A program made the translations under genes and the position numbers. This document shows positions 1 through 20,084 of a stretch of DNA of 64,000 nucleotides, piece by piece. Origin of the DNA: Macrostomum hystrix (Eukaryota > Platyhelminthes > Macrostomidae); NCBI GenBank assembly GCA_950097015.1, contig CATNEN010000005.1:496001-560000 (forward strand), in the 5' to 3' direction. Numbering within the stretch: position 1 is the first letter of the stretch; each line of letters starts with the position of its first letter. The notes under the pieces were generated by a model. That model was not told the origin of the DNA. It saw nothing but the letters and a program-made list of their open reading frames with translations, and did not search any database.

Positions 1-138
1 GACTCGTCTAGCCTGCAAACTGAAGAACTGTACGGGGTGAGACTGCAGTCACAAAAACTCTTGTTGAACATTGTACACTGTGATTAATCAATCCAGTAGA
101 TCCGCTTTCGCATTCGCTAATATAACTCGAGCAACAAG

Positions 139-368
139 ACACAGGATTAAGTAGAACAACCTGTTAGGCACAGGAATGAGTTGAACAACCTGTTAGACAC
201 GGGATTGAGAACAACCTGTTAGACACGGGATTGAGTTGAACAACCTGTTAGACACGAGATTGAGAAGAACAACCTGTTAGACACAGGATTGAGTGTAACA
301 ACCTGTTAGACGGTAGATGGAGTGGAACAACTTGTTAGGCACAGGATTGAGTAGAACAACCTGTTAGG
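139..368. repeat. minisatellite, ~30-bp unit
   Basis: About eight imperfect copies of a 29-30 bp unit with the core gaacaacctgttagacac followed by a g-rich gattgag segment. Copies differ by several substitutions, so this is an older array. Diverged copies reappear after the next array, around 785-890, so the 19-bp array appears to have grown inside this one. No gene is seen in the first 950 bases. Confidence 0.85.
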
Positions 369-379
369 ACTGGTTAGAC

Positions 380-770
380 ACAGGAGGATGAGGTAGACCC
401 AGGAGGATTGGGTAGACACGGGAGGATTGGGTAGATACAGGATGATTGGGTAGAACACAGGAGGATTGGGTAGACACAGGATGATTGGGTAGACACAGGA
501 GGATTGGGTAGACACAGGAGGATTGGGTAGACACAGGAGGATTGGGTAGACACAGGAGGATGGGGTAGACACAGAAGGATTGGGTAGACAGAAGGATTGG
601 GTAGACACAGGAGGATGGGGTAGACACAGGATGATTGGGTAGACACGGGAGGATTGGGTAGACACAGGATGATTGGGTAGACACAGGAGGATTGGGTAGA
701 CACAGGAGGATTGGGTAGACACAGGAGGATTGGGTAGACACAGGAGGATTGGGTAGACACAGATTGAGTT
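380..770. repeat. minisatellite, 19-bp unit
   Basis: About twenty copies of a 19-bp unit with the core gattgggtagacacaggag, more uniform than the flanking 30-bp array. The unit shares the tagacacagga/attg block with the older unit, which suggests that it was born by local duplication inside it. Open frames on the minus strand across it are repeat artefacts rich in Ser, Pro, Leu and Cys. Confidence 0.9.
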
Positions 771-956
771 GTATATAACTTTTTATATAGAATTGCGTTA
801 AACAACTGTTTAAACACAGGATTGAGTTATCTGTTGGATTATCTGATAGACAAAATATGATCGTAGAACAACTTGCTAAACATAGAAACATCTGTCTGAA
901 CAATTATCAAGCAGGCCCAGCAGCAGCAGCAGCAGCAGCTAGTTCTAGCTTGTCTC
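771..956. other. diverged 30-bp repeat remnants and a short CAG run
   Basis: Contains at least two decayed units of the 30-bp array and a run of about seven CAG triplets at roughly 918-939. This is probably the end of an intron. The sequence ttctagcttgtctcag ending at 958 is a good 3' splice-site candidate for the following exon. Confidence 0.5.
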
Positions 957-958
957 AG

Positions 959-1349
959 AGCAAGAGCTAAAGGACTCAGACAGCTCCAATCACGACGCTT
1001 GACGTCAACAACATTCGAGTCGATTCCTGACGACCAATACGTCGGCAATCCGCAAGCAATTACATTCCTCGGTGTTTCATTGGTCACCGCTGTCTTCTTC
1101 AACTGCCTGCTGGGCGGCGTTGCAGTCTGCCTATCGTTGAGATCGCACACCTGGTACAGACGATCCGGCGCTGACGGACTCAAACCGATCGATAAATTAG
1201 CTCTGGACAGGGCTAAGACGCTTGGCTACGCCGCCTGTGGTGTCAGCTTGGTTTCCATCGCCGTGACGATGCTGTTTGTTGGGGCTCTGCTGACTTCTAT
1301 CGCTGCGGGCAGCGCTGATCGCTTCTTCGGTGGTGGACAAGTCGATTGA
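959..1349 (+). CDS. CD225/dispanin-type membrane protein, 3'-terminal exon (partial)
   Basis: Seen: an open frame ending in TGA at 1347-1349 with about 50% G+C and no internal repeat. It encodes a short acidic lead-in, a hydrophobic segment (about 1059-1139, ITFLGVSLVTAVFFNCLLGG), a basic loop containing RSHTWYRRSG and an Ala/Lys helix, and a second hydrophobic segment (about 1227-1307). Two membrane helices joined by a basic loop, with Cys and Asn at the end of the first helix, are the pattern of CD225/dispanin (IFITM-like) proteins; these are small membrane proteins and no function can be assigned from this fragment. There is no ATG near the start of the homologous part, so I place a 3' splice site at 957-958. 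The 5' exons would lie to the left, perhaps outside the window. Family assignment is by eye; the second-helix pattern fits less tightly than the first. Confidence 0.6.
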
Positions 1350-1413
1350 GATGGTAGCTCGAACTAGGCGGCTGTTGACTTGTGGTTAGATCGTCGGACT
1401 TACGGCTTGAACC

Positions 1414-1599
1414 CAGTGGCGTTGCCAGGATTTTTTTTCTAGGGGGGGGGCGTCTCTTGGGGCGCCTCAACAAGGCGGGGTGCCATTATTCTACGAGAGC
1501 GCCATTATTCCACGGGGTGCCACTACATGCATCTACATCAGCCGACAGGGGGGAGGGGCACGGCCCCCTTAATTGCCCCCCTGCATGGATAAGCCCCTG
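1414..1599. mobile_element. hAT-like miniature inverted-repeat relic
   Basis: Begins CAGTGGCGTTGCCAGGA, then a T run and a G run; ends with a C run and GGATAAGCCCCTG. The two ends are imperfect inverted repeats (about 12 of 17 positions). This end structure is common in non-autonomous hAT-type elements of animals. No intact 8-bp target duplication is visible (cttgaacc against cttaggct), so the element is old or the assignment is wrong. It has no coding capacity. Confidence 0.45.
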
Positions 1600-1972
1600 C
1601 TTAGGCTTCTCTCCCCAGTCCATGGACTGAACTGCTGTACGCAGCCTTCACATGCGTGCGCAAGGATTTAGTGATCCGCGGCTGACCTAATTGAGACAGG
1701 TGTAATAATTTTTGTAATTTTACGATAATGGATATTTAGTAAAAATGTAGTATTGGAAAAATGCATCGTATGCGTTAACGTGAAATCTTCGAATTTGTTC
1801 TATCGATTAATAATTGATAAAGATTAGTAGATAAAACCATATTGTTAATTGGTTTTTTATCACTTAATTACTAGACCAAGTAAGTTTTACGATTGCTTAA
1901 AATCGTTAAAATTGTTTCCAAGAATGAAAACATTTTTGGATCAGTACGGCATCCAAACTCGATATTCTGTCA

Positions 1973-1978
1973 AATAAA
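1973..1978 (+). promoter_or_regulatory. candidate poly(A) signal of the CD225-type gene
   Basis: AATAAA on the plus strand about 620 bases after the stop codon. It is the first such hexamer I noticed downstream in AT-rich DNA, so a chance match is possible. Confidence 0.3.
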
Positions 1979-1979
1979 A

Positions 1980-3956
1980 TTATTAATAGCCTAGTAGGGC
2001 TCTAACTAATGTACTATATGAGTCCAACTTTTAGCTATTAAGGCTGTAAGAATGCATTCAGACTCACACTTTTCTAATAGTACAAGCTTGCGATATCGAT
2101 AAAGTTTTTGATCCGGACATTGGAAATCACCCAGTCCTACACCACACTATGTATAATCAGCTCGAAAGTAATGATTTAAAACGTTTTCAAACTATATATG
2201 GACCCAGAAACTAGAATACTGTACAGTTAATGACAAATGATCAGCGGTCATTTATTGGTCCCACAGATCGTGAGGTCCAAACCAAAGAAATTGTGTCTCA
2301 ACGAACATTATATTTCATAAAATGACGCCATCGATCAAATTATGATTGGCTCGAAAGTTTTGAAAAAGTGCCGCGATTTTTTAACTTGCAGGCCGCTCAG
2401 AACAACAAAAACACATCAACATATCAGTCTTCAATTCTTAGCCAAAATTGTACTAAGCAAATGAATATTGCATGCATAGCAACAGCATAAAAAATTGCAT
2501 TAAAAAGCGGCGATTACAGACAATTTATATATTTAAATTACAAAAAGAAGCATATATAAGTCCATCTTTGTGGTAGATATAGTATTCATGTCCGATTGTG
2601 CATAATAATTTACAGTATCAGCTGAACCCAAATTGTTATAAAGACTTTTAGATGTGATCAGGCTCCATGAAGATCAAGAAATTGGTCCGCACGGTGAAAG
2701 TGTTTTATAGAAATGTAACACTTGGCTACTTAGAAAGTATTATTTTTACTTAGTACAGAAAATAGGGCATTCGCTTATATTATGGAACACACATTTACAC
2801 AATGCACTAAATGAAAGTACGTGCATTGAAGTTGAAATCATGCAGTTGAAAAAGTAAATTAACAAATAATCGCAAATAATTGTTGTCAGCATTGAAGCAA
2901 AATTTGCGGATCTAAAAGCAAACCAAAATATCACAATCAACGGTTTACTTAGAACAACGCTTTAAAGAAAAAGTTTAATTACTAGTGTGACCTTGTGATT
3001 GAAATTGTGAAATGGTGGCCTGATCTATATCAAAATAAAAAGATTAACATATAAGCAAAAATCCGCATTGAAAAGCAACTTGTATATTTAAACAAACATC
3101 TTCCCATTATCTCAAAAAAGTTAATGAAAAATGTAAGACAGCATAGCATGCATGAAAAAAACAAGTAAAAACTGGACTGAAAACACATATTGTTTCTGTA
3201 GTAAAAACAATGAAACATTCGTTTTTAAGCAACCAAATTTATGCAATAAAGCATCAAAGAACTATAAGTTTCACCACAAATTGATTATAGATACATCTAC
3301 TTGTAGCAATAAGGCTGAAAAAAATAATTAGCACTGTATTCAAACAAAAAAGCGAAGAAATAATTAAACTGTAATCTTCTATATGGAGTAAAACATTTTA
3401 TGCTTGCTTGCTTGTAGGTTAATATATCTGCAGCCACCTTCATATTGTAACACTGCAATGCAACTGCATTTTGTAACAAGTTTTTTAAGAAAATTCTCAT
3501 TAATCATTGCGTTAATTTCATTATAAAATTGAAAAAAAAATTGAAGCACAATTAGCAAAAAAGAATCTGATTCAAAACAAACGGTGTAGTATTTACAAGC
3601 AAAGAAATTTAAACAAAGCAATTCTCAGAGCAAACTGCTGTGAGCTGCAAGCAAAGTATGAGATGCAGAAATGAGTTTCTTCTATTTTTATCATAAATTT
3701 ACGACAAAAAAATCCGTAAAAAACACCTTTGTATTTAACAGAAGTGTGCACAATTATTAATATAATATCATGCCATCAGGAATAGCATAGCAAAACTTGG
3801 ATAGGGATTGACTGATATGTAAAAAATCAAACAAGCACGGTGTGTGCCTATGAGTTGGGAACGATGAGTTGGGAACAACAGGCAAATTTGAGTACAAAAC
3901 AGCCTCAACCAACCAGAACACTCGCCCACTAGCCGTACTGCAAGCTACATTCAACT
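1980..3956. other. AT-rich unique DNA, nothing recognised
   Basis: AT-rich, non-repetitive at the scales I can read, with only short open frames of low coding quality. It lies between the end of the plus-strand CD225-type gene and the end of the minus-strand KH gene, so it should hold the two converging 3' flanks. Confidence 0.5.
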
Positions 3957-3964
3957 AGTTAGAG

Positions 3965-4045
3965 ATTAGGACTTGTGACTGAGTGGTCGGAGGTTCGATT
4001 CTCATCTTAAGGGAAGCAGCCAGTGTCCTAGACCTAGAGCTAGAC
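3965..4045 (+). mobile_element. tRNA 3'-half-like SINE fragment
   Basis: Contains ggaggttcgattctcatc, a near-consensus B box (GGTTCGANTC) placed after an anticodon-arm-like stretch, then ttaagggaagcagccagtgtc. There is no A box, so it is a 5'-truncated copy or a chance match. The tail resembles 29895-29975 (B-box-like GAGTTCACATCTC followed by aagca and gtgtc). It lies just beyond the stop codon of the KH gene, probably in its 3' flank. Confidence 0.3.
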
Positions 4046-4148
4046 TACTCATACAGCTTCATTCAACTGAGCTGTAAAATAGGCCAGCCAGCAGCGACTT
4101 CACAGTCTGTGGACTGAATAGTGTAGCTGTAACATGGACAAGCGACAC

Positions 4149-13809
<9,661 letters not shown>

Positions 13810-14202
13810 TGTTTGCAGAAATTTCTTCCGTTGCAGGCGAGTGCGAGTCAACCACGCAGAAGTTTTTGGTAGCCAGAGGACTTGGCGAAAATGTTGGAGT
13901 CTGGAATTGAGCAGTTTTTAGATTCCTATTGTTTTGAGATAATTTATGCATACTCTGTCTGTCCCCTTCTGTAATCCGAATCAAAGCTGCTTTCTATTAA
14001 ATTTTCTCGCTTTCTCGTTTTCCGTGTCACGCTAGACGAGTGAGACGATAGAAACGGTCGTGATAAATTCCTACTAAACAAATGTTTACGCTTTTTAACT
14101 ACGCCAATAAACGGAGGGAAATGCCATGTTTTTAGTGAGGGATGGGTCCAAAAGAATCTGACCTTACTAAAATCTTCATTATGTCAAGAAAATCGATTCT
14201 GT
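13810..14202. other. 5' flank or 5' UTR of the KH gene
   Basis: The region upstream of the chosen start. It holds an overlapping minus-strand frame and unique sequence. No TATA box or clear transcription start can be fixed by eye; upstream non-coding exons are possible. Confidence 0.4.
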
Positions 14203-14437
14203 GGCGAAGCCTGTCGTGCAATTTACCCCCTTTGAGGGCCAACCTCCAAGTCACAGTGACAGTGCACACTGCCCGACGATGAGAAAGTCAGGGCAGATGT
14301 ACACAGCTGTGTGAGGATATGCCTGAGTACAGTTTCTGTGCGCGGGTGCCTTGTCTAGTGTCCTTTAAGTCTAGTGTCAGCAAATGATGTTCCATTGCCC
14401 GCAGCCCTCCAGCAATTATTGTTCTTATCATTATCAT
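14203..14437 (+). mobile_element. SINE family A, body-only copy
   Basis: Closely matches the body and tail of the element at 4852-5104, including cagggcagatgtaca, gcctgag, tctgtgcgcg, gtctagtgtca and cccgcagccctcc, and ends in an attattgttcttatcatta tail. The tRNA head is missing, so it is 5' truncated. A short internal duplication (gtctagtgtc twice) sets it apart from the other copy. Confidence 0.75.
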
Positions 14438-15055
14438 GTCAGAATATGTATATTTCAATAGCTCGTATAAACAAATTTGTTTACTGAATCAGATTAAAAA
14501 TCGGCTTTCCAAGAAATCAAGATTTAGTGAAATCGGGATTCTTAAAAATCAAGATCCTAAGAAATAGAAATTTAAAACAAATCTGGATTTCAAAACTATT
14601 TATTCCAGGATTTTTTCAATAGAAATCAAGATTCTGGAAAAAGTCAAAAGAAAAAATACATTCTTAGGACAATTAAAGAAAAAATCGAACCTCTAGAAAG
14701 GGTAGGTGGGGGGAAAGGTAGTACTTTTGTAACAATTTTTGCAAGCTGACCTTCTAAACGACATAGGCAGGAATTTGCACGTAAAACTGAGGTTAAAGCT
14801 TAGATATAGATAAGCAAATTGGGTAAAAAAGAGAAAACCGTGTGCTATTGTTTGGTTGATTTACAATTGCCCTTATAAACAAATTATTATTTGTTCACGT
14901 TTAGTAAATTATTGCTACTTCTTGCCTTCTGCTAAATTTGATTCTTTTTGTTTAGAAATTTGACAGTCTTACTAAAAGTAGTGCAAAAAACAAAGCAAGA
15001 CATGAAGCATATTAGCAAAATAATGTGCGTTCAATCATATCGTGTTTGTTCCTCT
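14438..15055. other. AT-rich unique DNA
   Basis: AT-rich with short aaatcaagat-type echoes (14505-14660). No coding signal. Confidence 0.45.
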
Positions 15056-15207
15056 CTCTACTCTCTCCTCTCTCTCCTCTCTCTCCTCTCTCTCTCCCCT
15101 CTCTCTCCCCCCTCTCTCCTCTCTCCCTTCTCTCCCCCCTCTCTCTCTCTCTCCCCTCCCCCCTCTCTTCCCTCCTCCCCATCTCTCCCTCCCTTTCTCC
15201 CTCTCTA
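15056..15207. repeat. CT-rich microsatellite (upstream of tRNA-like unit)
   Basis: Pure pyrimidine tract of ctctc/cccc blocks on the plus strand, abutting the unit at 15208. Confidence 0.9.
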
Positions 15208-15455
15208 TCAGGCCAGCACCGGCGTCTCATACGACCGAGTCAGTGCCACGGAGTTGAGTGAGTATGGATTGAGTTGCGGGGCGCTGCCGAATCGATTACG
15301 ATATGTTGAGATTGAAAGCTGGACTCTACTGATAAGCTCCAATAAGAGCGAAACGCGTCTGGAGTTGCCTTGGTTCGAATCCTGATTTCAATTTTTTCGA
15401 TACATATCGGAATCGATTCAAACATTAGATTTTTGAAATTCAATGGGCAGTGTCC
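15208..15455 (+). mobile_element. tRNA-like repeat unit, copy 1 (A box deleted)
   Basis: Nearly identical to 47308-47600, but it lacks a 45-base segment that in the other copy carries an A box. It has an intact B box ggttcgaatcc at about 15372. Both copies are bordered on both sides by CT-rich tracts in the same orientation. Either the element's own ends are CT-rich or the flanking tracts were duplicated with it. Confidence 0.65.
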
Positions 15456-15650
15456 TCTCTCCTCTCTCCTGCTCTCTCTCTCCCTCTCCCCCTCTCTCCT
15501 CTCTCCCCCTCTCTCCCCTCTCTCCCTCTCTCTCCTCTCTCCCCCTCTCTCCTCTCTCCCCTCTCTCCCCCTCTCTTCTCTCTCTCCCCTGCCACCCGTC
15601 TCTGCCGCTCCGACTCTCTCCCTCCCTATGCCACTCTCTCCCTTTCCTCT
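15456..15650. repeat. CT-rich microsatellite (downstream of tRNA-like unit)
   Basis: Pyrimidine tract that decays into mixed pyrimidine-rich DNA by about 15790. Confidence 0.85.
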
Positions 15651-16254
15651 TTTCTACCTCTCTTGCTTGTTATATCTTTATCTTTTGACCCTATTTCTTC
15701 TCTAGACCCACTCGCTTCACAAATCCTATTTTTTCTCTCCCTGACTCCCGTTCATCCAACCTTACCTCAGTTGTTCCTCCCTTAGACTAGTGAGCTACTT
15801 ATCCCTAAGGGAAGCCTAAAAACTTTGTCAAGTCATTTGTTAACATGTTATAAAATATCAGCCGAAGATTTTTTGTTAGTTTATTAGAAGACGGACAGAG
15901 ACAGGCACTGTACCTGGGACAACCTAGGATTGATGGAATCCAGTTAGAGAGACAGCAACAGAAACACTGACAACTTCGACCTCCCACCAATTCAAGTTCA
16001 ACGTTCAAGTATAGATGAACTTGGGCCATTGTGTGCAACAAGGGGCATTGCTACTGACAGTCGATCTCTGTAGAAGAAAGCAACAGCGTTTTGAGGAATA
16101 AATGCAACCCTGACGAATATTCGTGGGAATTTTTCCTTTAGCCGTCTTTCTTCCTATAGGTTGCTGCTTGCGTCACAAGGCTCAGGCTAGCAGCTTCGCA
16201 AATAGCCACCCAAATGGGAAGCGTTTCATGAAGAACAAAGATGAAATTAATTGA
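15651..16254. other. unique DNA
   Basis: Mixed composition with no recognisable gene or element. Confidence 0.4.
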
Positions 16255-17125
16255 GAGAGTAGGAGAAGAGTAGAAAAGCAGAGGAAAGAGAGAGGAAAAA
16301 AGGGAGAGGAAGAAAAAGGAAAAGAGGAACAAAGGGGAGAGGAAGAAAGGGAGAGAGGAAGAAAGTGGAGAGGAAGAAAAAAGGGAAAGAGGAACAAAGG
16401 GGAGAGGAAGAAAGGGGGAGAGGAAGAAAGTGGAGAGGAAGAAAAAAGGGAAAGAGGAAGAAAGGGGGAGAGGAAGAAAGTGGAGAGGAAGAAAAGGGGA
16501 GAGGAAGAAAGGGGGAAAGAGGAACATAGGTTTGAGGAACAAAGGGTAGAGGAACAAAGGGAGAGGAAGAAAGGGGAAGAGGAAGAAAAGGGAAGAGGAA
16601 GAAAAGGGGAGAGGAAGAAAGGGGGAGAGGAAGAAAGGGGGAGAGGAAGAAAGGGGGAGAGGAAGAAAAGGGGAGAGGAACAAAGGGTAGAGGAACAAAG
16701 GGAGAGGAAGAAAGGGGGAAAGAGAAACAAAGGGAGAGAGGAAGAAAGGGGAGAGGAACAAAGGGTAGACGAAGAAAGGGGAGAGGAACAAAGGGTAGAC
16801 GAAGAAAGGGGGAGAGGAAGAAAGGGGGAGAGGAAGAAAGGGGGAGAGGAAGAAAGTGGGAGAGGAAGAAGGTGGGAAAGGAAGAAAGTGGGAGAGGAAG
16901 AAAGGGGGAGAGGAAGAAAGGGGGAGAGTAAGAAAGGGGGAGAGGAAGAAAGCGGGAGAGGAAGAAAGGGGAGAGGAAGAAAGTGGGAGAGGAAGAAAGT
17001 GGGAGAGGAAGAAAGCGGGAGAGGAAGAAAGGGGAGAGGAAGAAAGGGGGAGAGGAAGAAAGGGGGAGAGGAAGAAAGCGGGAGAGGAAGAAAGTGGGAG
17101 AGGAAGAAAGGGATAGAGGGATGGA
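16255..17125. repeat. polypurine minisatellite, ~17-bp unit
   Basis: About 870 bases of almost pure purine on the plus strand; the core is gaggaagaaagggggag. Open frames of Lys/Glu/Arg (plus) and Ser/Pro/Phe/Leu (minus) are artefacts. Mirror-symmetric polypurine tracts of this kind can form triplex DNA. Confidence 0.93.
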
Positions 17126-17617
17126 TGGCGATAGGAAGAGAGAGGTGAGCACTGAAGCGTTGAAGAAGAAGCGCAGGGGTTAAGAAAAAAATTGCCAATA
17201 TTTTGATTTTTTTAAATATTCTTTGTCAGGGCAGAACGCCAGGCAGAACAGTAGGGAGAGGGGAGAGAGGTGGAGAGAGAAATAGCTGGATTAAGAAGGC
17301 GGAGAAGAAGAAAGAGGACGCAGAAGAGGAAGATTTAGCAACGAGTCCCGCGATAGAAGATTGTAGAACTAAAACAAAACGGAAATAATTTTGCGCTAAA
17401 AATTTGGAGGATAAAAAGGGAGTATAAAAGGGATTTGGCCTCCAGTAAAGAGGACCTGAATTCAGTTCCAAAGTTATTGCTTATAGTTTTATCAATACAA
17501 TTTGGTGATCTTTTGCTTTATTCCATTGACATTTCCCCTGGCGGCTATGGCTATGGACAATAAAACTGCACCTTTAGATTTAGTGATTGGATTTTCAAAT
17601 AGTTATGGGCTACCGGG
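17126..17617. other. purine-rich to unique transition
   Basis: Includes a short purine-rich patch (17255-17335) and AT-rich unique DNA; no gene supported. Confidence 0.4.
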
Positions 17618-18460
17618 AGACAGGAGGGTGAGAGGGAGGTTGGGAGACAGGAGGGTGAGAGGGAGGTTGGGAGACAGGAGGGTGAGAGGGAGGTTTGGAG
17701 ACAGGAGGGTGAGAGGGAGGTTGGGAGACAGGAGGGTGAGAGGGAGGTTGGGAGACAGGAGGGTGAGAGGGAGGTTGGGAGACAGGAGGGTGAGAGGGAG
17801 GCAGGTAGACAAGGGGGTGAGAGGGTGGCAGGTAGACAAGGGGGTGAGAGGGTGGCAGGTAGACAGGAGGGTGAGATGGAGGTTGGGAGACAGGAGGGTG
17901 AGATGGAGGTTGGGAGACAAGGGGTGAGAGGGTGGCAGGTAGACAAGGGGGTGAGAGGGTGGCAGGTAGACAAGGGGGTGAGAGGGTGGCAGGTAGACAA
18001 GGGAGTGAGAGGGTGGCAGGTAGACAAGGGGGTGAGAGGGTGGCAGGTAGACAAGGGGGTGAGAGGGAGGCAGGTAGACAAGGGGGTGAGAGGGTGGCAG
18101 GTAGACAAGGGAGTGAGAGGGTGGCAGGTAGACAAGGGAGTGAGAGGGTGGCAGGTAGACAAGGGGGTGAGAGGGAGGCAGGTAGACAAGGGGGTGAGAG
18201 GGAGGCAGGTAGACAAGGGGGTGAGAGGGAGGCAGGTAGACAAGGGGGTGAGAGGGAGGCAGGTAGACAAGGGAGTGAGAGGGTGGCAGGTAGACAAGGG
18301 AGTGAGAGGGTGGCAGGTAGACATGGGGGTGGGAGGGTGGCAGGTAGACAAGGGGGTGAGAGGGTGGCAGGTAGACAAGGGGGTGAGAGGGTGGCAGGTA
18401 GACAAGGGGGTGAGAGGGTGGCAGGTAGACAAGGGGGTGAGAGGGAGGCAGGTAGATAAT
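17618..18460. repeat. G-rich minisatellite, 27-bp unit
   Basis: About 31 copies; the core is tgagagggtggcaggtagac. The first third uses a variant with acaggagggtg and ggttgg. Each unit has several G runs, so the plus strand could form G-quadruplexes. The 27-base period keeps frames open on both strands, producing false ORFs up to 359 codons. Confidence 0.94.
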
Positions 18461-18956
18461 GCACACAGATTAGGCCCAAAAAGAGTGAGGAAAGCTATAG
18501 TGAGAGTCAGAGAGAGCGAAAACACGGGGCACACTGGGAACCGAACTACAGCCAGATCTCTGTATATTTGATTCCTACACTGGCATGTATACACACTCAC
18601 TATACAGCCGCTATTATACTGGGGGCACATGAAAATCAGGTAAACAATTCCCTAGTCGTAGCACAGATTTTTGAAGCATGCATCACAAAACCTAGCCCAC
18701 TCATTCTACCACTCTCTCTCTCTGCAGTGTTTTGTCGTTTACTCTGATTTTTTACCGTATTCAATCAACGCGCCGCACAAACACACACACACACGGACAC
18801 ACAGAAAGATTGATGAACGAATTATATTTGGTCCTGTGGTTTTTGAATGAATTGTAAAGCTGTAGTGGTAGATTGGCACAGTTACATGTAAGATATTGTA
18901 CAGCTACATCCCAAATTATCGTTAATTTTACACTTATCTGTGTCCCCGAGTTTAAG
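18461..18956. other. unique DNA with a short (CA)n run
   Basis: A CA-rich run at about 18776-18802 and a short CT run at about 18715; otherwise nothing recognised. Confidence 0.45.
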
Positions 18957-19585
18957 AGAATAAACAGAATAGGAGAATCAACAGAATAGGAGAATCAACA
19001 GAATAGTAGAATGAACAGAATAGGAGAATGAACAGAATAGTAGAATGAACAGAATAGGAGAATGAACAGAATAGGAGAATGAACAGAATAGGAGAATGAA
19101 CAGAATAGGAGAATCAACAGAATAGGAGAATCAACAGAATAGTAGAATGAACAGAATAGGAGAATGAACAGAATAGGAGAATGAACAGAATAGGAGAATG
19201 AACAGAATAGGAGAATCAACAGAATAGGAGAATCAACAGAATAGGAGAATGAACAGAATAGGAGAATGAACAGAATAGGAGAATGAACAGAATAGGAGAA
19301 TGAACACCATAGGAGAATGAACAGAATAGGAGAATGAACAGAATAGGAGAATGAACAGAATAGGAGAATCAACAGAATAGGAGAATCAACAGAATAGTAG
19401 AATGAACAGAATAGGAGAATGAACAGAATAGGAGAATGAACAGAATAGGAGAATGAACAGAATAGGAGAATCAACAGAATAGGAGAATCAACAGAATAGG
19501 AGAATGAACAGAATAGGAGAATGAACAGAATAGGAGAATGAACAGAATAGGAGAATGAACAGAATAGGAGAATGAACAGAATGCT
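18957..19585. repeat. minisatellite, 17-bp unit
   Basis: About 37 copies of gaacagaataggagaat with aatcaac and atagtag variants that recur in blocks. Confidence 0.94.
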
Positions 19586-20084
19586 TTCATTCTTTTGAGC
19601 TATCCTTGAAGCATCAGGACTATTTCCGTAGCTCTCCTAGAAGACCAACAGTGACTCGGGGAAACCAGTACTATTACTCAAGCTTAAACAAGCAGATGTG
19701 CTGAAGGTGCTACAGAATATTGTTTTAGAGGCAATGGGCAGTGAGCCGACATGCGAAAGCTTTGACGTGTTCCTTCCTGAAGGACCGGGCTACCGACTGC
19801 AAAGGCGGGGTCAGGGAATGAGGTGTCAGTATTAATTTAGCTTCTCACTGTCTGTCTTGCCTAAATCCTTCACCCAGTCAGTGTCACAAAGGCTTGCGTT
19901 GCATGCAGTGCATAAAAAAAGAAACATAGAATTACATTTTTGTCTTCGGACACACGAATAACCAATATGCAGCCAAGTGAAAACATGTCATGTGTTGTTT
20001 TCTACCCGAAAGATAATGGGGATTATTCTGAGCATCATCTGGCTGAGTACTGAAATTTTTAAATTTCTTAGAAATGTTACACGG
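19586..20084. other. unique DNA
   Basis: Moderate G+C, no coding frame of note, no recognisable element. Confidence 0.4.

Noticed and set aside
17551-18630. 359-codon minus-strand frame with Thr/Pro/Leu/Cys repeats
   Set aside because: Artefact of the 27-bp G-rich unit; three minus frames and one plus frame are all open.
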